DNA from: Streptomyces sp. Ag109_O5-1
GTDB taxonomy: Bacteria > Actinomycetota > Actinomycetes > Streptomycetales > Streptomycetaceae
Assembly (NCBI RefSeq): GCF_003814875.1
Contig: NZ_RKQF01000002.1
Span: 173,860-237,859 of the forward strand
Reading direction: 5' to 3'
Length of the DNA: 64,000 bases
Positions 25,625-34,995 of the stretch are shown here, one piece after another. A program made the translations under genes and the position numbers. The notes below the pieces were generated by a model that was not told the origin of the DNA, did not search any database, and saw nothing but the letters and a program-made list of their open reading frames with translations. Each line of letters begins with the position of its first letter. Position 1 is the first letter of the stretch.

Positions 25625-26970
25625 TCACTTCCAGATGGATGCGAGTCTCCACGCCTTCAGGCTGCTGAGCTTGGCGGTGCCGTTGTCGGCGAAGAGGTCG
25701 ACGCCGGTGCTGGAGGGGTCGGGCAAGATCTGGTCGGTGAGGACGACCTGTTCGCCACGCGCGTTCTCGGCGTAGACCTCGACCGACGATGCGTCGACGA
25801 GGACGTGCAGGCGCAGGGGCTTGCCGCCGAGTGCGAGCGGGGCGTGTTCGGTGCTGGAGAAGGTGGGGTCGAAGTCGGTCGCGCCGGAAGCGGTGCGGTC
25901 GAGGTAGACCTCGCCGGTGGTGGTGTCGTAGCCGATGCGGGTGCGCTGTCCGGCGCCGGTGCGGACGTCCAGGCCGAAGCGGTCGGCGGTGCCCGGGGTC
26001 AGGTCGGCCTTGAGTTCCAGGGTGCTGCCGTGGACACCGAGCGGGGTGGTTGTGTTGGTGACGGTGGTCGCCGGGACATCGGTTTCGGTGCCGCGCAGGA
26101 CTTTCAGCTCGCCGACCGACTGCTGGACCAGCTGGGTCTTGCCGTTGACGGTTCGCAGGGAGAACTGGCGTGGGAAGGTGTCGGCGCTGCGCCAGGGGCT
26201 GGTGGGGATGCTCCCGCCGTAGTTCCAGCTGTTCATCCAGACGATCATGACGCGTCGGCCGCCGGGGACGTCGTTGAAGCTGTTCGCGGCTTAGAAGTCC
26301 TGGCCGTAGTCGAGCCAGTGGGCGCGCTGGGTGACCGACTGCGCCGGCTTGTCGGCGGCGGTGAACTGGTCGGCGAGGACGTGTCCCCAGCCGCCGGTGT
26401 TGGCGTCGACGATCTGGAGCTGGACCTGCTTGCCCTTGTAGGCGGTGGTGTTGAAGGAGGCCCAGTCCAGGTTCTTGGAGTTGGCGCCGGTAGCGCTCTG
26501 CACGATCTTACCGTCCACGAGAAGGTTGACGCCGGTCTCGTTGGAGTGGGGTTGTGCCTGGGTGTCGGACAGGACGACCTGGTCGAAGTTGATGTGGCCC
26601 CAGCCGCCGGTGTTGGCGTCCACGACCCTGATCTGGGCCTGCTTGCCCTGCAGATCGGAAAGATCCCACGAGGCCCAGTTCAGAGCCTCGGCGTTGGCTC
26701 CGGTGGCGCAGCGCACCACCTTGCCGTCGACGACGAGTTCGACGGGCGTGGGCGCGTCGGAGCTCGCGGCGTGGTAGCCGCCGCCGATGAGGAAGTCCAG
26801 GTACTTCTTGTCGATGGTGAAGGTCGGCGAGATCAGGGTGCCTGTGGTGGCGTCGCCGTTCAGGTAGCTGTTGACCAGTCCGTTGCCCAGGTAGCCGGTG
26901 ACCTGCTGCTGGTTGGGCAGGGTTCCCTGGGCCGGTCCGGTGCCGAAGGCGTCGCCGGTGGTGGTCCAGT
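25625..26970 (-). pseudogene. GH32 levanase/inulinase, 5'-truncated with an in-frame stop
   Basis: The minus strand encodes the later part of a multidomain secreted GH32 enzyme. A carbohydrate-binding insert comes first (DWTTTGDAFGTGPAQGTLPN, then VDANTGGWGHINFDQVVLSD and its repeat VDANTGGWGHVLADQFTAAD). The propeller then resumes at RAHWLDYGQDF, where TAA (26293-26291) replaces the expected Tyr codon, and continues NSFNDVPGGRRVMIVWMNSW, NYGGSIPTSPWRSADTF and the C-terminal beta-sandwich. The N-terminal propeller with the WMNDPNG nucleophile is missing beyond about 26970, where integrase remnants begin. It was probably part of fructan use with the adjacent transporter and kinase. Confidence 0.85.
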
Positions 26971-27021
26971 CGGTCCTCCCCACTGACCGTCGCGCCTCAT
27001 CCACTTGACCGGCAGAACGCC

Positions 27022-27054
27022 GAGGAGGGGCGCAGCGGTACTGCGCCCCTCCTC
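27022..27054. terminator. Perfect GC-rich terminator hairpin
   Basis: GAGGAGGGGCGCAG at 27022-27035 pairs with its exact complement at 27041-27054 around CGGTA. It lies between the integrase remnant and the truncated GH32 gene and probably came with the integrase fragment. Confidence 0.75.
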
Positions 27055-27082
27055 GCTCAAGGGCCTTGGTGGCTCTTTCCCT

Positions 27083-27400
27083 CTACGCGGCCACGGCGAC
27101 TGAGGAAGTCCGGTCGAGCAGGGTGTCGATGGCACTGCGCCCCTTCCCGCCTGCCTCGGGCATGAACTGGGCGTAGTGGTCCAGCGTGCTGGTCGGGCTG
27201 GAGTGACCGAGCCAGCAGGCCAGGGTGACCACGGACTCGCCCGCTTCGAGATGACCGAGGCGTACGTGTGACGCAGCACGCGGAAGCCGTCCTTGCGCGA
27301 CGAAGTCCATCGCTCGCCCGCCTTCCGTATGGGATGACACCAGCCGCTGTCTCGCGGCACTTCGTGGGCCACAGCCCCACCGCCCGCGAACACGTCATAA
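27083..27400 (-). pseudogene. Tyrosine recombinase (integrase) C-terminal remnant
   Basis: The minus strand reads SSRKDGFRVLRHTYASVI in one frame, then after an indel near 27248 LEAGESVVTLACWLGHSSPT and STLDHYAQFMPEAG. This holds the HxxR box (RHTYAS), the LGH motif and the nucleophile Tyr (DHYAQF) of phage or integrative-element recombinases. The N-terminal and core domains are absent. It marks an old site-specific integration and abuts the broken GH32 gene. Confidence 0.8.
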
Positions 27401-27639
27401 CTCTCGCGGGCCGCCCACTGATCGGCCCTCAGCCGAACGTCCGCCCCATAGCGCAGCCCACCGCGTCTGGCACGCACGCCAGGTCTTCCACGGCACCCCA
27501 CGCCCAGCCGGCGGCGCAGGATCGGACGCCTGCCCCTGACAGGGCAACCCGGTCCACAGCCGCGCACCCCGGCAAGGCGGCCCTGTCGGCTCTGCCCTCG
27601 CGCTCTCCCGCACCGTGCACGGAGTGAGAGACTCCACCG

Positions 27640-28239
27640 GTGAGTATCCCGGACGACACGACCCGCGCCGCCCTGCTCCGCCGGGGCTTCGCTCTGGAGT
27701 ACGCCACTCTCGGCTGGAACGTGGTCGGCATCGTCGTCCTCGCTGTCGCCGCCCTGCGGGCCCGGTCGGTCGCGCTGGCCGGGTTCGGCCTGGATTCCCT
27801 GATCGAGATCGGCGCGTCGACCGTCGTCGTGTGGGAGCTGTCCGGCACCGGTGAGGAGCGTCAGCGCCGGGGCCTGCGGCTGATCGGCTTCGCCTTCGCG
27901 GCCCTGGCCGTCTACCTGCTCGTGCAGTCCACCGTGGTCCTGGCCACCGGACATCACGCCGGACACTCGCCTCTGGGCATCGTGTGGACCGCGGTCACCG
28001 CCGCCGTCATGTTCGCTCTCGCCGCCGGCAAGGCCCACACCGGCGCGGCGCTCGACAACCCCGTGCTGCGCACCGAGGGACGGGTGACCCTGATCGACGG
28101 GCTGCTGGCCGCCGCCGTCCTCCTCGGCCTCGTACTGAACGCCGCCCTCGGCTGGTGGTGGGCCGACCCCGTCGCCGGATACGTCCTCGTGTACTACGCG
28201 GTCCGAGAGGTCCGCGAGATCTTCTCCGGCGACCACTGA
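27640..28239 (+). CDS. CDF-type cation transporter
   Basis: Predicted 199-residue membrane protein with a GTG start. Five to six helices: LGWNVVGIVVLAVAALRA, GLRLIGFAFAALAVYLLVQS, VWTAVTAAVMFALAAGKAHT and others. The metal-site region ALAGFGLDSLIEIGASTVVV and the later VLRTEGRVTLIDGLLAAAVL and WWWADPVAGYVLVYYAVREV follow the cation diffusion facilitator pattern. It lacks the cytoplasmic C-terminal domain of full CDF proteins. It probably exports a divalent cation by proton exchange; the metal is unknown. Confidence 0.82.
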   Translation: MSIPDDTTRAALLRRGFALEYATLGWNVVGIVVLAVAALRARSVALAGFGLDSLIEIGASTVVVWELSGTGEERQRRGLRLIGFAFAALAVYLLVQSTVVLATGHHAGHSPLGIVWTAVTAAVMFALAAGKAHTGAALDNPVLRTEGRVTLIDGLLAAAVLLGLVLNAALGWWWADPVAGYVLVYYAVREVREIFSGDH

Positions 28240-28354
28240 CCCTCAGCGTCAACTCCACGATGCCGCAGGTGTCCAGGGCTTTCAGGGTCGCCCACCCGCT
28301 CTGCCCGTGTAGAGGCTGACCGCGCAGCTGGTTCGCCCTGCCCGCCAGGCTGCG

Positions 28355-28480
28355 CGTCGCAAGAGGGAACCCTGTGGGAATCCGGGACAGCCCCGCAGCG
28401 GTGAGCGAGAACGACCGCCGCCACACGCCCTCGTCCCGGAAGCGACGGGTCTGGGAAGCGACGGCCGGTAGGTTCCTCGT
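28355..28480 (+). ncRNA. Cobalamin riboswitch
   Basis: The sequence holds the conserved core of actinobacterial B12 riboswitches: AAGAGGGAAC, GTGGGAATCCGGGACAG, CCCCGCAGCGGTGAGC, GAACGACCGCCGCCACACG and GGGAAGCGACGGCCGGTAGG in the correct order and spacing. It ends about 215 nt before the metE-like start. In Streptomyces a B12 riboswitch switches off the B12-independent methionine synthase when cobalamin is present. Here the downstream metE is dead, so the element seems orphaned. A palindromic GGTTC/GAACC hairpin follows at 28471-28489. Confidence 0.85.
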
Positions 28481-28693
28481 ACGAGAACCAGGCGTGCTCG
28501 TGAGTCCAAAGAACTGCCATTGCCCGCGCGCGGACCGCCGTGCGCGGAGATCGCGGTGACCTCGTGGGCGGGTCGGCGCACATATCAGGCGGGCACGCGT
28601 GTCGTGTGGCTCGTCCGGTCTGTCTTTCCTTCGCGCTTCCGCTCCCTTGGTCTCCGGGGTCGCTCTCGTCCAGAGCTCGCGAAGGAGAGTTTC

Positions 28694-29035
28694 GTGACAG
28701 CCGAGTCCGCAGCCGCGGCAGTACGGGCCACCGTCCACGGTTAGCCCCGCCAGGGCCCGAACCGGGAACTGAAGAAGGCGATCGAGGCTACTGGAAGGGC
28801 CGCGTCACCGCCGACGCCTTCCGGCAGACGGCCACCGGCATTCGCCGTGCCAACTGGGGGCAGCTGGCCGACGCCGACGTCCACGAGGTCCCGACCAGTG
28901 ACTTCTCGTACTATGACCAGGTCCTCGACACCACCCTTATGGTCGGCGCGATCCCCGCCCGGCATCACGCCGCGATCGACGCCGACGCCCTCGATGGCTA
29001 CTTCGCCATGGCCCGCGGCGCCCAGGACACCGCGT
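28694..29035 (+). pseudogene. metE: metE (B12-independent methionine synthase) N-terminal fragment
   Basis: GAAGGAG precedes a GTG at 28694. The reading is VTAESAAAAVRATVHG, then an amber codon (28742-28744) where the family has Tyr (GYPRQGPNREL). A one-base deletion near 28787 follows, and another frame continues YWKGRVTADAFRQTATGIRR, ADADVHEVPTSDFSYYDQVL, DTTLMVGAIPARHHAAIDAD and DGYFAMARGAQDT. Similarity ends near 29035, so more than 600 residues, including the zinc-binding catalytic domain, are gone. The cobalamin riboswitch upstream confirms the identity. Confidence 0.88.
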
Positions 29036-29101
29036 CCGTGTCGGGACGATCCGGTCGTTTCCTTCCATTGCGAGAGAGTCGAGAGAGGGGCGGCGGCGTG
29101 A

Positions 29102-29300
29102 GTGGGGGCGGCCCCTCTACAGCTTCTCGATGCCGGCCCGATGCGAGCCCTCAAGTGGACCGACGCCCTCGACATCGACACGTTCCCCGACGCTGCCGCG
29201 CTGGAATACGCCATGGACGCAGCCCTCGAAGTCCTCCCCCACTTGGTGCGGGAGGGCCTGCGTCAGGTGCCGATCCCGCTCCCCGAACCGCTGGCCTTCT
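29102..29300 (+). other. Possible gene fragment of unknown family
   Basis: The plus strand has an open frame reading MRALKWTDALDIDTFPDAAA, EYAMDAALEVLPHLVREGLR and PIPLPEPLAFYWESVG. Its composition looks like real protein, but it then runs antisense into the acetyltransferase gene. It may be the surviving piece of a gene cut at both ends. I do not recognise it. Confidence 0.3.
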
Positions 29301-29982
29301 ACTGGGAGTCCGTCGGCCCTGTGGTGCGGCAGAGGCTGAGGAAGGCCGTGTGGGTGCGCCAGCCGAGCGACTCGTACAGGGCGCGACCTTGGGTCGTCGC
29401 ACCGAGGACGGCGCGGGAGGCGCCCGAGGCCAGAGCCTGCTGCTGGAGCGCGCGCATGACGACGGAGCCAAGGCCGCGACGCCGGTGGGCCGGGGTGGCG
29501 AGGATCTGGTCCGCCACCGCCACCTCCCCCGCCACGCCCATCTGCCCGCGCGCGGCAAGCGATCCGTCGGGAGCCGCGATCAGCACGCGGACGACCTCGC
29601 CCCGGGTCCAGGTGCGCAGCACGTAGCCGGGTGGGAGCGTTCCGGGCGTGACCGCCGCCAGCTCGACGGACATCAGGAATGCCGCCTCGTCGGCCGCCCA
29701 CTCCGGTCCGAGCCATGCGCAGACCTGCGCCTCCGGCGCCTCGCACGGCTCAGGCAGGAAAACCTTGAGCCACCACCCCTCCCCCCGCGCCTGTGCGGCG
29801 GCCTCGCGCACGCGCACCTCGTCCGCGTCGACAACTACGTGCCGCGACACCTGGGTCACCTGTCCGACGTCAATGGTCCAGCCCCACGGCCGCGCCACGG
29901 GATCGGACGCACCGCGCGAGACCACCCAGCCGGAGACCCAGTCCTCCACGACAGACGCACATGTAAGCGATGAAGCAGCCAT
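29299..29982 (-). CDS. GNAT-family N-acetyltransferase
   Basis: Predicted 227 residues. The C-terminal GNAT domain shows the acetyl-CoA loop ILATPAHRRRGLGSVVMRAL, then ASRAVLGATTQGRALYESLG and WRTHTAFLSL. The N-terminal part (about 1-110) contains acidic, Trp-rich sequence (EAQVCAWLGPEWAADEAAFL) similar to two-domain GNAT proteins that pair a degenerate and a functional domain. The substrate is unknown. Confidence 0.82.
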   Translation of the reverse strand: MAASSLTCASVVEDWVSGWVVSRGASDPVARPWGWTIDVGQVTQVSRHVVVDADEVRVREAAAQARGEGWWLKVFLPEPCEAPEAQVCAWLGPEWAADEAAFLMSVELAAVTPGTLPPGYVLRTWTRGEVVRVLIAAPDGSLAARGQMGVAGEVAVADQILATPAHRRRGLGSVVMRALQQQALASGASRAVLGATTQGRALYESLGWRTHTAFLSLCRTTGPTDSQ

Positions 29983-30365
29983 GGATCTATTACATCAGCG
30001 AGCTGAGGGAATCGCCAGACCCGACCGAACCGATCCCTTGGGCGCTCTCGGCACCTGGCCAACGGAGCGCATCCTGTGCGCATCAGCAGGGAACCCGCGC
30101 TGTCCCGCAAGGACTTCAGAGGGGGTGAAGTGGCGTTAGGGAACGGCCTCGGCGACGGCGGGAAAAGGCCCACATCGGCTCACTCTTCGAGCGGCGGAGC
30201 GCTCGTACGCGACAACTGCTCCAGGCGGGTGGTTCGCACAGGCATGCGAGTGGTTCGGCAGTGCCGCCGACACCGACCGGCCCGTGGCCGTCGGCACCCT
30301 GTCAGCCGACCCGCATGCCCGATCGCGTGTCCGATGAACCGCTCATCCGATGAGGAGACCCGCCC
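29983..30365. other. Intergenic region upstream of the secreted propeller gene
   Basis: No convincing gene in this 383-base stretch. It must contain promoters for the divergent acetyltransferase and propeller genes; I cannot assign hexamers with confidence. Confidence 0.5.
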
Positions 30366-31105
30366 GTGCCACCCCGAAGACCTGTGCCTGCGTTGCGGCA
30401 TGCGCCGACCGCGGCGAGACGAGTTCTCGCCGCCGCCATCTCGCTCGGTCTGACCTCGGTACCGCTGGCCCTGTCGCCTTCGCGGGCCTGGGCGGACGGC
30501 GCCCCGAAGACGTCGGCGAGCCACTCCGCACGGAACGCCCCGACGGCCGCGCGGACCCCGGCCGGAGGACTGCCGCGGCCGAGGGTGGGTGCCGCTCCGG
30601 TGACCGTCGTCGACGCGAGCGCCCTCTCCGGTCTTCCCAACGGCCGAGGCGAGCCTTCCATCGCGGTCAACCCGGCCGACACCGACAAGATCGTCATCAG
30701 CCGGTTCGACAACATGCAGTGGGGCAGCGGCAACGCCGACCTGCTCTACTCGACGGACGGCGGCACGTCCTGGGCGAACAGGAAGAGCATCCCGGCACCG
30801 GGTCTCAGCGACGACACGAACGCTCCAGCCGACCAGACCGTCGACTACGGCCGCGACGGCACCCTCTACGGTGCCTTCCTGACATGTGTCGGTATCCCCT
30901 GCACCCAGACCCGAGTGGTGGTCGGCTCGACCGGCGATCCCGCCAACGCGGCGGCGTGGACCTGGAACGGCACCCCCACCGCACCCGTCAGCGGCACCAG
31001 CACGACCGCCGACCAGCCCTGGCCGCTGGTTGACCGCGACCCGTCGCACACGAGCCAGGACGACTCTACGTCTCCTACCGCATTCACCGGGCGAAGCACC
31101 GGTAG
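30366..31105 (+). pseudogene. Secreted sialidase-like beta-propeller protein, frameshifted and truncated
   Basis: A GTG at 30366 after GATGAGGAG opens a signal peptide (HAPTAARRVLAAAISLGLTS, ending ADG). The mature part reads RGEPSIAVNPADTDKIVISR, LYSTDGGTSWANRKSIPAPG (an Asp-box, SxDGGxTW) and VDYGRDGTLYGAFLTC. Near 31060 the sequence SHTSQDD is followed in another frame by LYVSYRIHRAKHR and a stop. One inserted base would restore QDDLYVSY, but the rest of the propeller is absent. It was probably a secreted exo-glycosidase or an adhesin-like protein. Confidence 0.7.
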
Positions 31106-31221
31106 ACCGTCGGCCAAGCCGGCCCGGACACCAGAGGCAGTTGTCCACGGCATCAGCTCAGCTCACCTATGGTGACCTGCCGAAAGAGGTTGCGACAAAG
31201 CTTCTGGAGACCGCGGCGGGG

Positions 31222-32790
31222 TTATGTGCCCGCGGTAGTGGCCGACGAAGCGGCAGGCGGGGCTGCGCTCCGCTCGGCCAAGTCAAGAGCCCGCTGTGCC
31301 AGCCACTGGTCGTGGACGGCACTCGGGGAACGCAGCAGGGAGCGTTGGAGCAATGCCTCGCTCCGTTCCAGGCGCTTGCGTACCGCCGATGCCGAGACGG
31401 ACAGCGCGGCAGCCGTCGGAACGATACGTCCATCGAGGCGAAGCCAGGTGGTGAGCGTCTGCGCGATCGAGGCCGGGACACCCGGCGCTCGTACGGGACG
31501 GAACTGTCGTTGCGCCCACATCACGACGTGGGGCAGCGCAAGGAGTCCGTCCAAGGAGGGCGCCCTTCCCCCGGCATCTGATGTGCGGTGCTCCGGGCCG
31601 GAGCGGATGCCCGCGCCGATCACGCGAAGTGCGAGAGCCAGTGCAGCCTGGTCGGGCAGCCGCTCCAGGTCAAGACCCATTAACCTCTGCACAAGCGTGA
31701 GACGCGCCGCCAGGGTGTTGCGGTGGATCTTGAGATGGGTCGTCGCCTTGGAGGAGAAACTGAGCCATGACGCGGCGGTGGCCAGCAGCTCCGCGCTGTC
31801 CGGGTCCTGCGGACGCCGCGCATGGTAGGCACGCAGCGGCGCGAGGAAGACCGCCGCCCAGGCCTCCGCGGCCGGCCCGATGGTGAGCGCCAGGTCGGGG
31901 TGGCCCGCGAACGACGCACGCCGCTCAGCACTGTGACGTGCAGCGGCCAAGGCGTGGAAGGCCTGCGCGTAGCCGGTGGCGGTGTCCCGTAAGGGCACCG
32001 GGTCACTCACCCCGATGCAGCAGGTCTCCGCCACCGAGCGGGGCCAGACCGGCTCGACGGCCATAGCAGCGTGAGTCCCGCAGTCGGCCGGCGCAAGTAC
32101 CACCAGATGGTTTGCGTACACAGGACACGGCACAACCCACGCACCGTCGACCGCCTTGGCCCACGTGTCCGCGACTGCCCTGCGTATCGTGTGCGGTCCC
32201 TCGATGACGTAGATCCGCATCACGTCGGGCAGCGCGGGCCGCAGTGCCCCCGCGACCAGGCGTGCGGTGGCCACCTGACCGTTCATCAGCAGGTGCACGA
32301 CGGCCTCCCGGATCCGCGCGTCGGCGTCCCGGAGCCGACGCTGCTGCTGCCGGGTCCGCTCCAGTTGCCAGCACAGGCTGAGGCCGGATGCGGCATCCGC
32401 GAGCAGGAGCAGCAGGCCGGGTGGGATCGGCCGTGCCACCACGGCCGCGAGAAAGGGCGCACGGACGCCTGGTGGGCCGTCGAGAGGAAGGACGACGCAG
32501 GTGAGGTCTTGCTCGTCGAGGGTCACGGACCTGAGCCCTCGCGCGGAGGCCTCCCGGATCCCGTGCAGTACGAGATCGTGCTCGGCCCTGCCGAGGGGCT
32601 GCGGGGGCGGGGCGGCGGGGGCGCCCGAGCGGTTCGCCAGGAGGACGGCGGCCCCGGTACGGCCGGCCAGCCAGCGGAGCAGCAGCGCGCTGCCACCCAT
32701 TCGAGCCGCGCGCTGCATGTCCAGCACGTCGTCGGCCCGCCGAGCCTGTCCCGGTGCCGCCGTGGCCGTACGCGGATCATGACCGTGCAT
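31222..32790 (-). CDS. PucR-like helix-turn-helix transcriptional regulator
   Basis: Predicted 522 residues from the ATG at 32790, which has GGGGAG 5 nt upstream. The middle has DAASGLSLCWQLERTRQQQR and IREAVVHLLMNGQVATARLV. The C-terminal half has the PucR HTH THLKIHRNTLAARLTLVQRL, followed by a second HTH-like SVSASAVRKRLERSEALLQR. A TTA codon (plus strand 31681-31683, codon 370, within QRLMGLDLE) implies bldA-dependent translation. It is divergent from a secreted lectin gene and may regulate it. Confidence 0.78.
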   Translation of the reverse strand: MHGHDPRTATAAPGQARRADDVLDMQRAARMGGSALLLRWLAGRTGAAVLLANRSGAPAAPPPQPLGRAEHDLVLHGIREASARGLRSVTLDEQDLTCVVLPLDGPPGVRAPFLAAVVARPIPPGLLLLLADAASGLSLCWQLERTRQQQRRLRDADARIREAVVHLLMNGQVATARLVAGALRPALPDVMRIYVIEGPHTIRRAVADTWAKAVDGAWVVPCPVYANHLVVLAPADCGTHAAMAVEPVWPRSVAETCCIGVSDPVPLRDTATGYAQAFHALAAARHSAERRASFAGHPDLALTIGPAAEAWAAVFLAPLRAYHARRPQDPDSAELLATAASWLSFSSKATTHLKIHRNTLAARLTLVQRLMGLDLERLPDQAALALALRVIGAGIRSGPEHRTSDAGGRAPSLDGLLALPHVVMWAQRQFRPVRAPGVPASIAQTLTTWLRLDGRIVPTAAALSVSASAVRKRLERSEALLQRSLLRSPSAVHDQWLAQRALDLAERSAAPPAASSATTAGT

Positions 32791-33073
32791 GTCACTCCCC
32801 CGAGAGACTGCCGAATCCGTTCGGCCGGAGCGTATCCCGGGCTCTGCCAGGCGGACAGAGGGGCTCGCTGTGCGGTCTGGCACCAGAGGGACCGCCTCAC
32901 TGTGCAACGGCGTCCTTCGCGCCGCCTTCATCCGCCGTAGTCTCTGCCGTGCCCGTCCGACGCCGGGCCCGGCAGTGCGCGGGGGCGATCCGGCCGGGAG
33001 TACCAGGCGTAGCACCGCATGCGTGCACAGGCGAACGACCGCTCGCCGAATTCTGTCCGATACAGGGGGAAAC

Positions 33074-33706
33074 ATGGGGAAGACCGTCAAACTCAGTGCC
33101 GTGGCGGCGATGGCAGCGCTGGTCATGGTCGACGTGGGTATGGGGACGGCCCACGCGAGCCCGGGGAACTGGCAGCTTCACACGCCCTACGCGAGCAACA
33201 TGTGCCTGGACGCTGCCTACGCGCCCGGCGACCCGCACCAGGATCCGTCGAAGGACGGTGACAAGGTGCAGATGTGGGTCTGCAACGGTCAGGCGCAGCA
33301 GGGGTGGATCTTCCACCCTGTCCGTACCCCCAGTGGCGTACCCGCGTTCACCATCACCAACCAGCGCAGCGGCCTGTGTCTGGACATGGACATCAGTGGT
33401 GGCACTTACGACAACATCCCCAACGACTACAAGGGACACCTGGTCCAGCTGTGGCACTGCATCACCCAGAACGGACAGCCCGAGGCGAACCAGGTCTGGT
33501 ACCAGCTCTCCGGTGACTACGACGGGTGGGCACGACTGCAGAGCAGCTCCGACTCCGGAGGCAGTTTCGATTTCATGGACGCCAAGAACTACGGCGGCAC
33601 CGACCCGTCGCAGAACGGGGACCCCGTTCTGGTCTGGGACTACTACTCCCCGACCCTCCCGGACGGGCGGCACGGGGACGCGCCCCAGAACTGGAACTGG
33701 ACCTGA
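33074..33706 (+). CDS. Secreted ricin-type beta-trefoil lectin-like protein
   Basis: Predicted 210 residues with AGGGGGAA before the ATG at 33074. Signal peptide MGKTVKLSAVAAMAALVMVD to HAS. The mature protein reads NMCLDAAYAPGD, VQMWVCNGQAQQGWIFHPV, SGLCLDMDISGG and HLVQLWHCITQNGQPEANQV WYQL. The repeated CLD and QxW motifs are typical of RICIN carbohydrate-binding domains. No catalytic module is present, so it may bind polysaccharide or act with another secreted enzyme. Confidence 0.8.
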   Translation: MGKTVKLSAVAAMAALVMVDVGMGTAHASPGNWQLHTPYASNMCLDAAYAPGDPHQDPSKDGDKVQMWVCNGQAQQGWIFHPVRTPSGVPAFTITNQRSGLCLDMDISGGTYDNIPNDYKGHLVQLWHCITQNGQPEANQVWYQLSGDYDGWARLQSSSDSGGSFDFMDAKNYGGTDPSQNGDPVLVWDYYSPTLPDGRHGDAPQNWNWT

Positions 33707-34021
33707 CCGCCACCCGCAGGGCAGTGGCTGTGCCGGCTGCCCTCGGCCGTGCATGATGACCTGCGCGCCGGCCCTGGCCTCGGCGCTGCGGGCCTCCTGG
33801 TGCCACGGTTGCTTGCCGCTGCGCTCCTCCAGGCCCAGCCGATGCAGGTAGCTGGCGCTGCCGTCCTCGCTGTGTGCCGCCGTCGAGCGTGACCACGCCT
33901 GGCACCTCACAGCTCAGCTGCAACAACGCCTCCTACAGCTACTGCGGCTCTCCCTGCACCCACTCCCCTCCCCCGGGCCTGACACGGACCGGGGGCCCTT
34001 CGTCAGCCAAGGAGCACGACC
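33707..34021. other. Gene-poor stretch
   Basis: No complete gene is seen. A minus-strand frame near 33760-33880 reads DGSASYLHRLGLEERSGKQP WHQEARSAEARAGAQVI and looks protein-like, but has neither start nor stop in place. It may be a fragment of an unknown gene. Confidence 0.4.
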
Positions 34022-34579
34022 GTGCCCTCTTTCGTACCTTTGATCGGAACAACCCGGCTGGCGCTCGCCGCCGCGGTTGTACTGCCGATGACCTGCCTCG
34101 GGGTTGTGGCATCATCCCCGCCGGCCCACGCCTGCGGCTCCAGCGCTATGGTCGGCTCGCGCACGCTGACCGACAGCAGGGACGGTTGGACGCTGGGAAC
34201 GATCACGCTCTACTACGACTCGTGTCAACGGTCCACCTGGGCGGAGTTGGACGTCGACTACAACAGCATGGACTGCCACTTCCCGTCGGGCCCGGGTTGG
34301 TGGCTCGCGGTCGACCTCGTCGACCAGAACGGGCACGTCGTCTCACACGGTGACTCCAACGGATTCAAGCGCTGGTACGGCGTCGTGAGTGCGACCCAGG
34401 CCATCGACAGCTACCCGGCGCCCAAGTCCTTCCAAGCTCGGGGCTGGGTACGTACCGCCTACTCCGACGGCAGCCAGGAGAACAGCGTGTTCTTCGACTC
34501 CGACTGGCACCAGTACTCGACCGGAGGCGACCCGGGAGGCGGGTGGGATGCCGCCCTCGACAGCCAGAGCATCTGCTAG
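34022..34579 (+). CDS. Secreted protein of unknown family
   Basis: Predicted 185 residues; AAGGAG lies 7 nt before the GTG. A signal peptide (RLALAAAVVLPMTCLGVVAS, ending PAHA) is followed by CGSSAMVGSRTLTDSRDGWT, LGTITLYYDSCQRSTWAELD and YNSMDCHFPSGPGWWLAVDL. The four mature Cys could form disulfides. The YYDSCQRSTWAEL pattern loosely recalls DUF2690-like secreted proteins, but I would not assign it. No linked genes give a function. Confidence 0.7.
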   Translation: MPSFVPLIGTTRLALAAAVVLPMTCLGVVASSPPAHACGSSAMVGSRTLTDSRDGWTLGTITLYYDSCQRSTWAELDVDYNSMDCHFPSGPGWWLAVDLVDQNGHVVSHGDSNGFKRWYGVVSATQAIDSYPAPKSFQARGWVRTAYSDGSQENSVFFDSDWHQYSTGGDPGGGWDAALDSQSIC

Positions 34580-34995
34580 AGATCTTTGACGGTGCGGGGC
34601 ACACCGAGTCATGACAGCTGCCTGAACCGCCGCGCCGCCCCCTTGAGCCCACCACGCAGCTCAGGCGCCTTCCCGTTGGTGTGTGAGCAGACGATCCGCA
34701 CCGACGTACCGAGGAACGTCACCGAGATCACGCACAGGACCGGGGGGACCCGAGCGTGCCCCGGCTCACCGGACCACCGCGCCCAGGGCCGGGGCCCGTG
34801 GCAACTGTGCTTGTCCTGCTGGTTGTCCGGGGCGGGTCAGCTTCCACAACCGATCAGCAGCGGTCCTCTGAAACTACTCACCAGCGGCAGCGACGCTGAC
34901 CAGTCGGCTACCACCTCGCCGCCCCAGTCGCCCTCCACGAGGACTCCGTACTCGGCGCCGCGGTGTCTTGTTCCGCTCCCGCGCCGGCAGCCCGG
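34580..34995. other. Intergenic stretch with decayed DNA
   Basis: No gene is evident in these 416 bases. Frames are interrupted and no recognised motif appears, apart from IS fragments immediately to the right. Confidence 0.45.
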
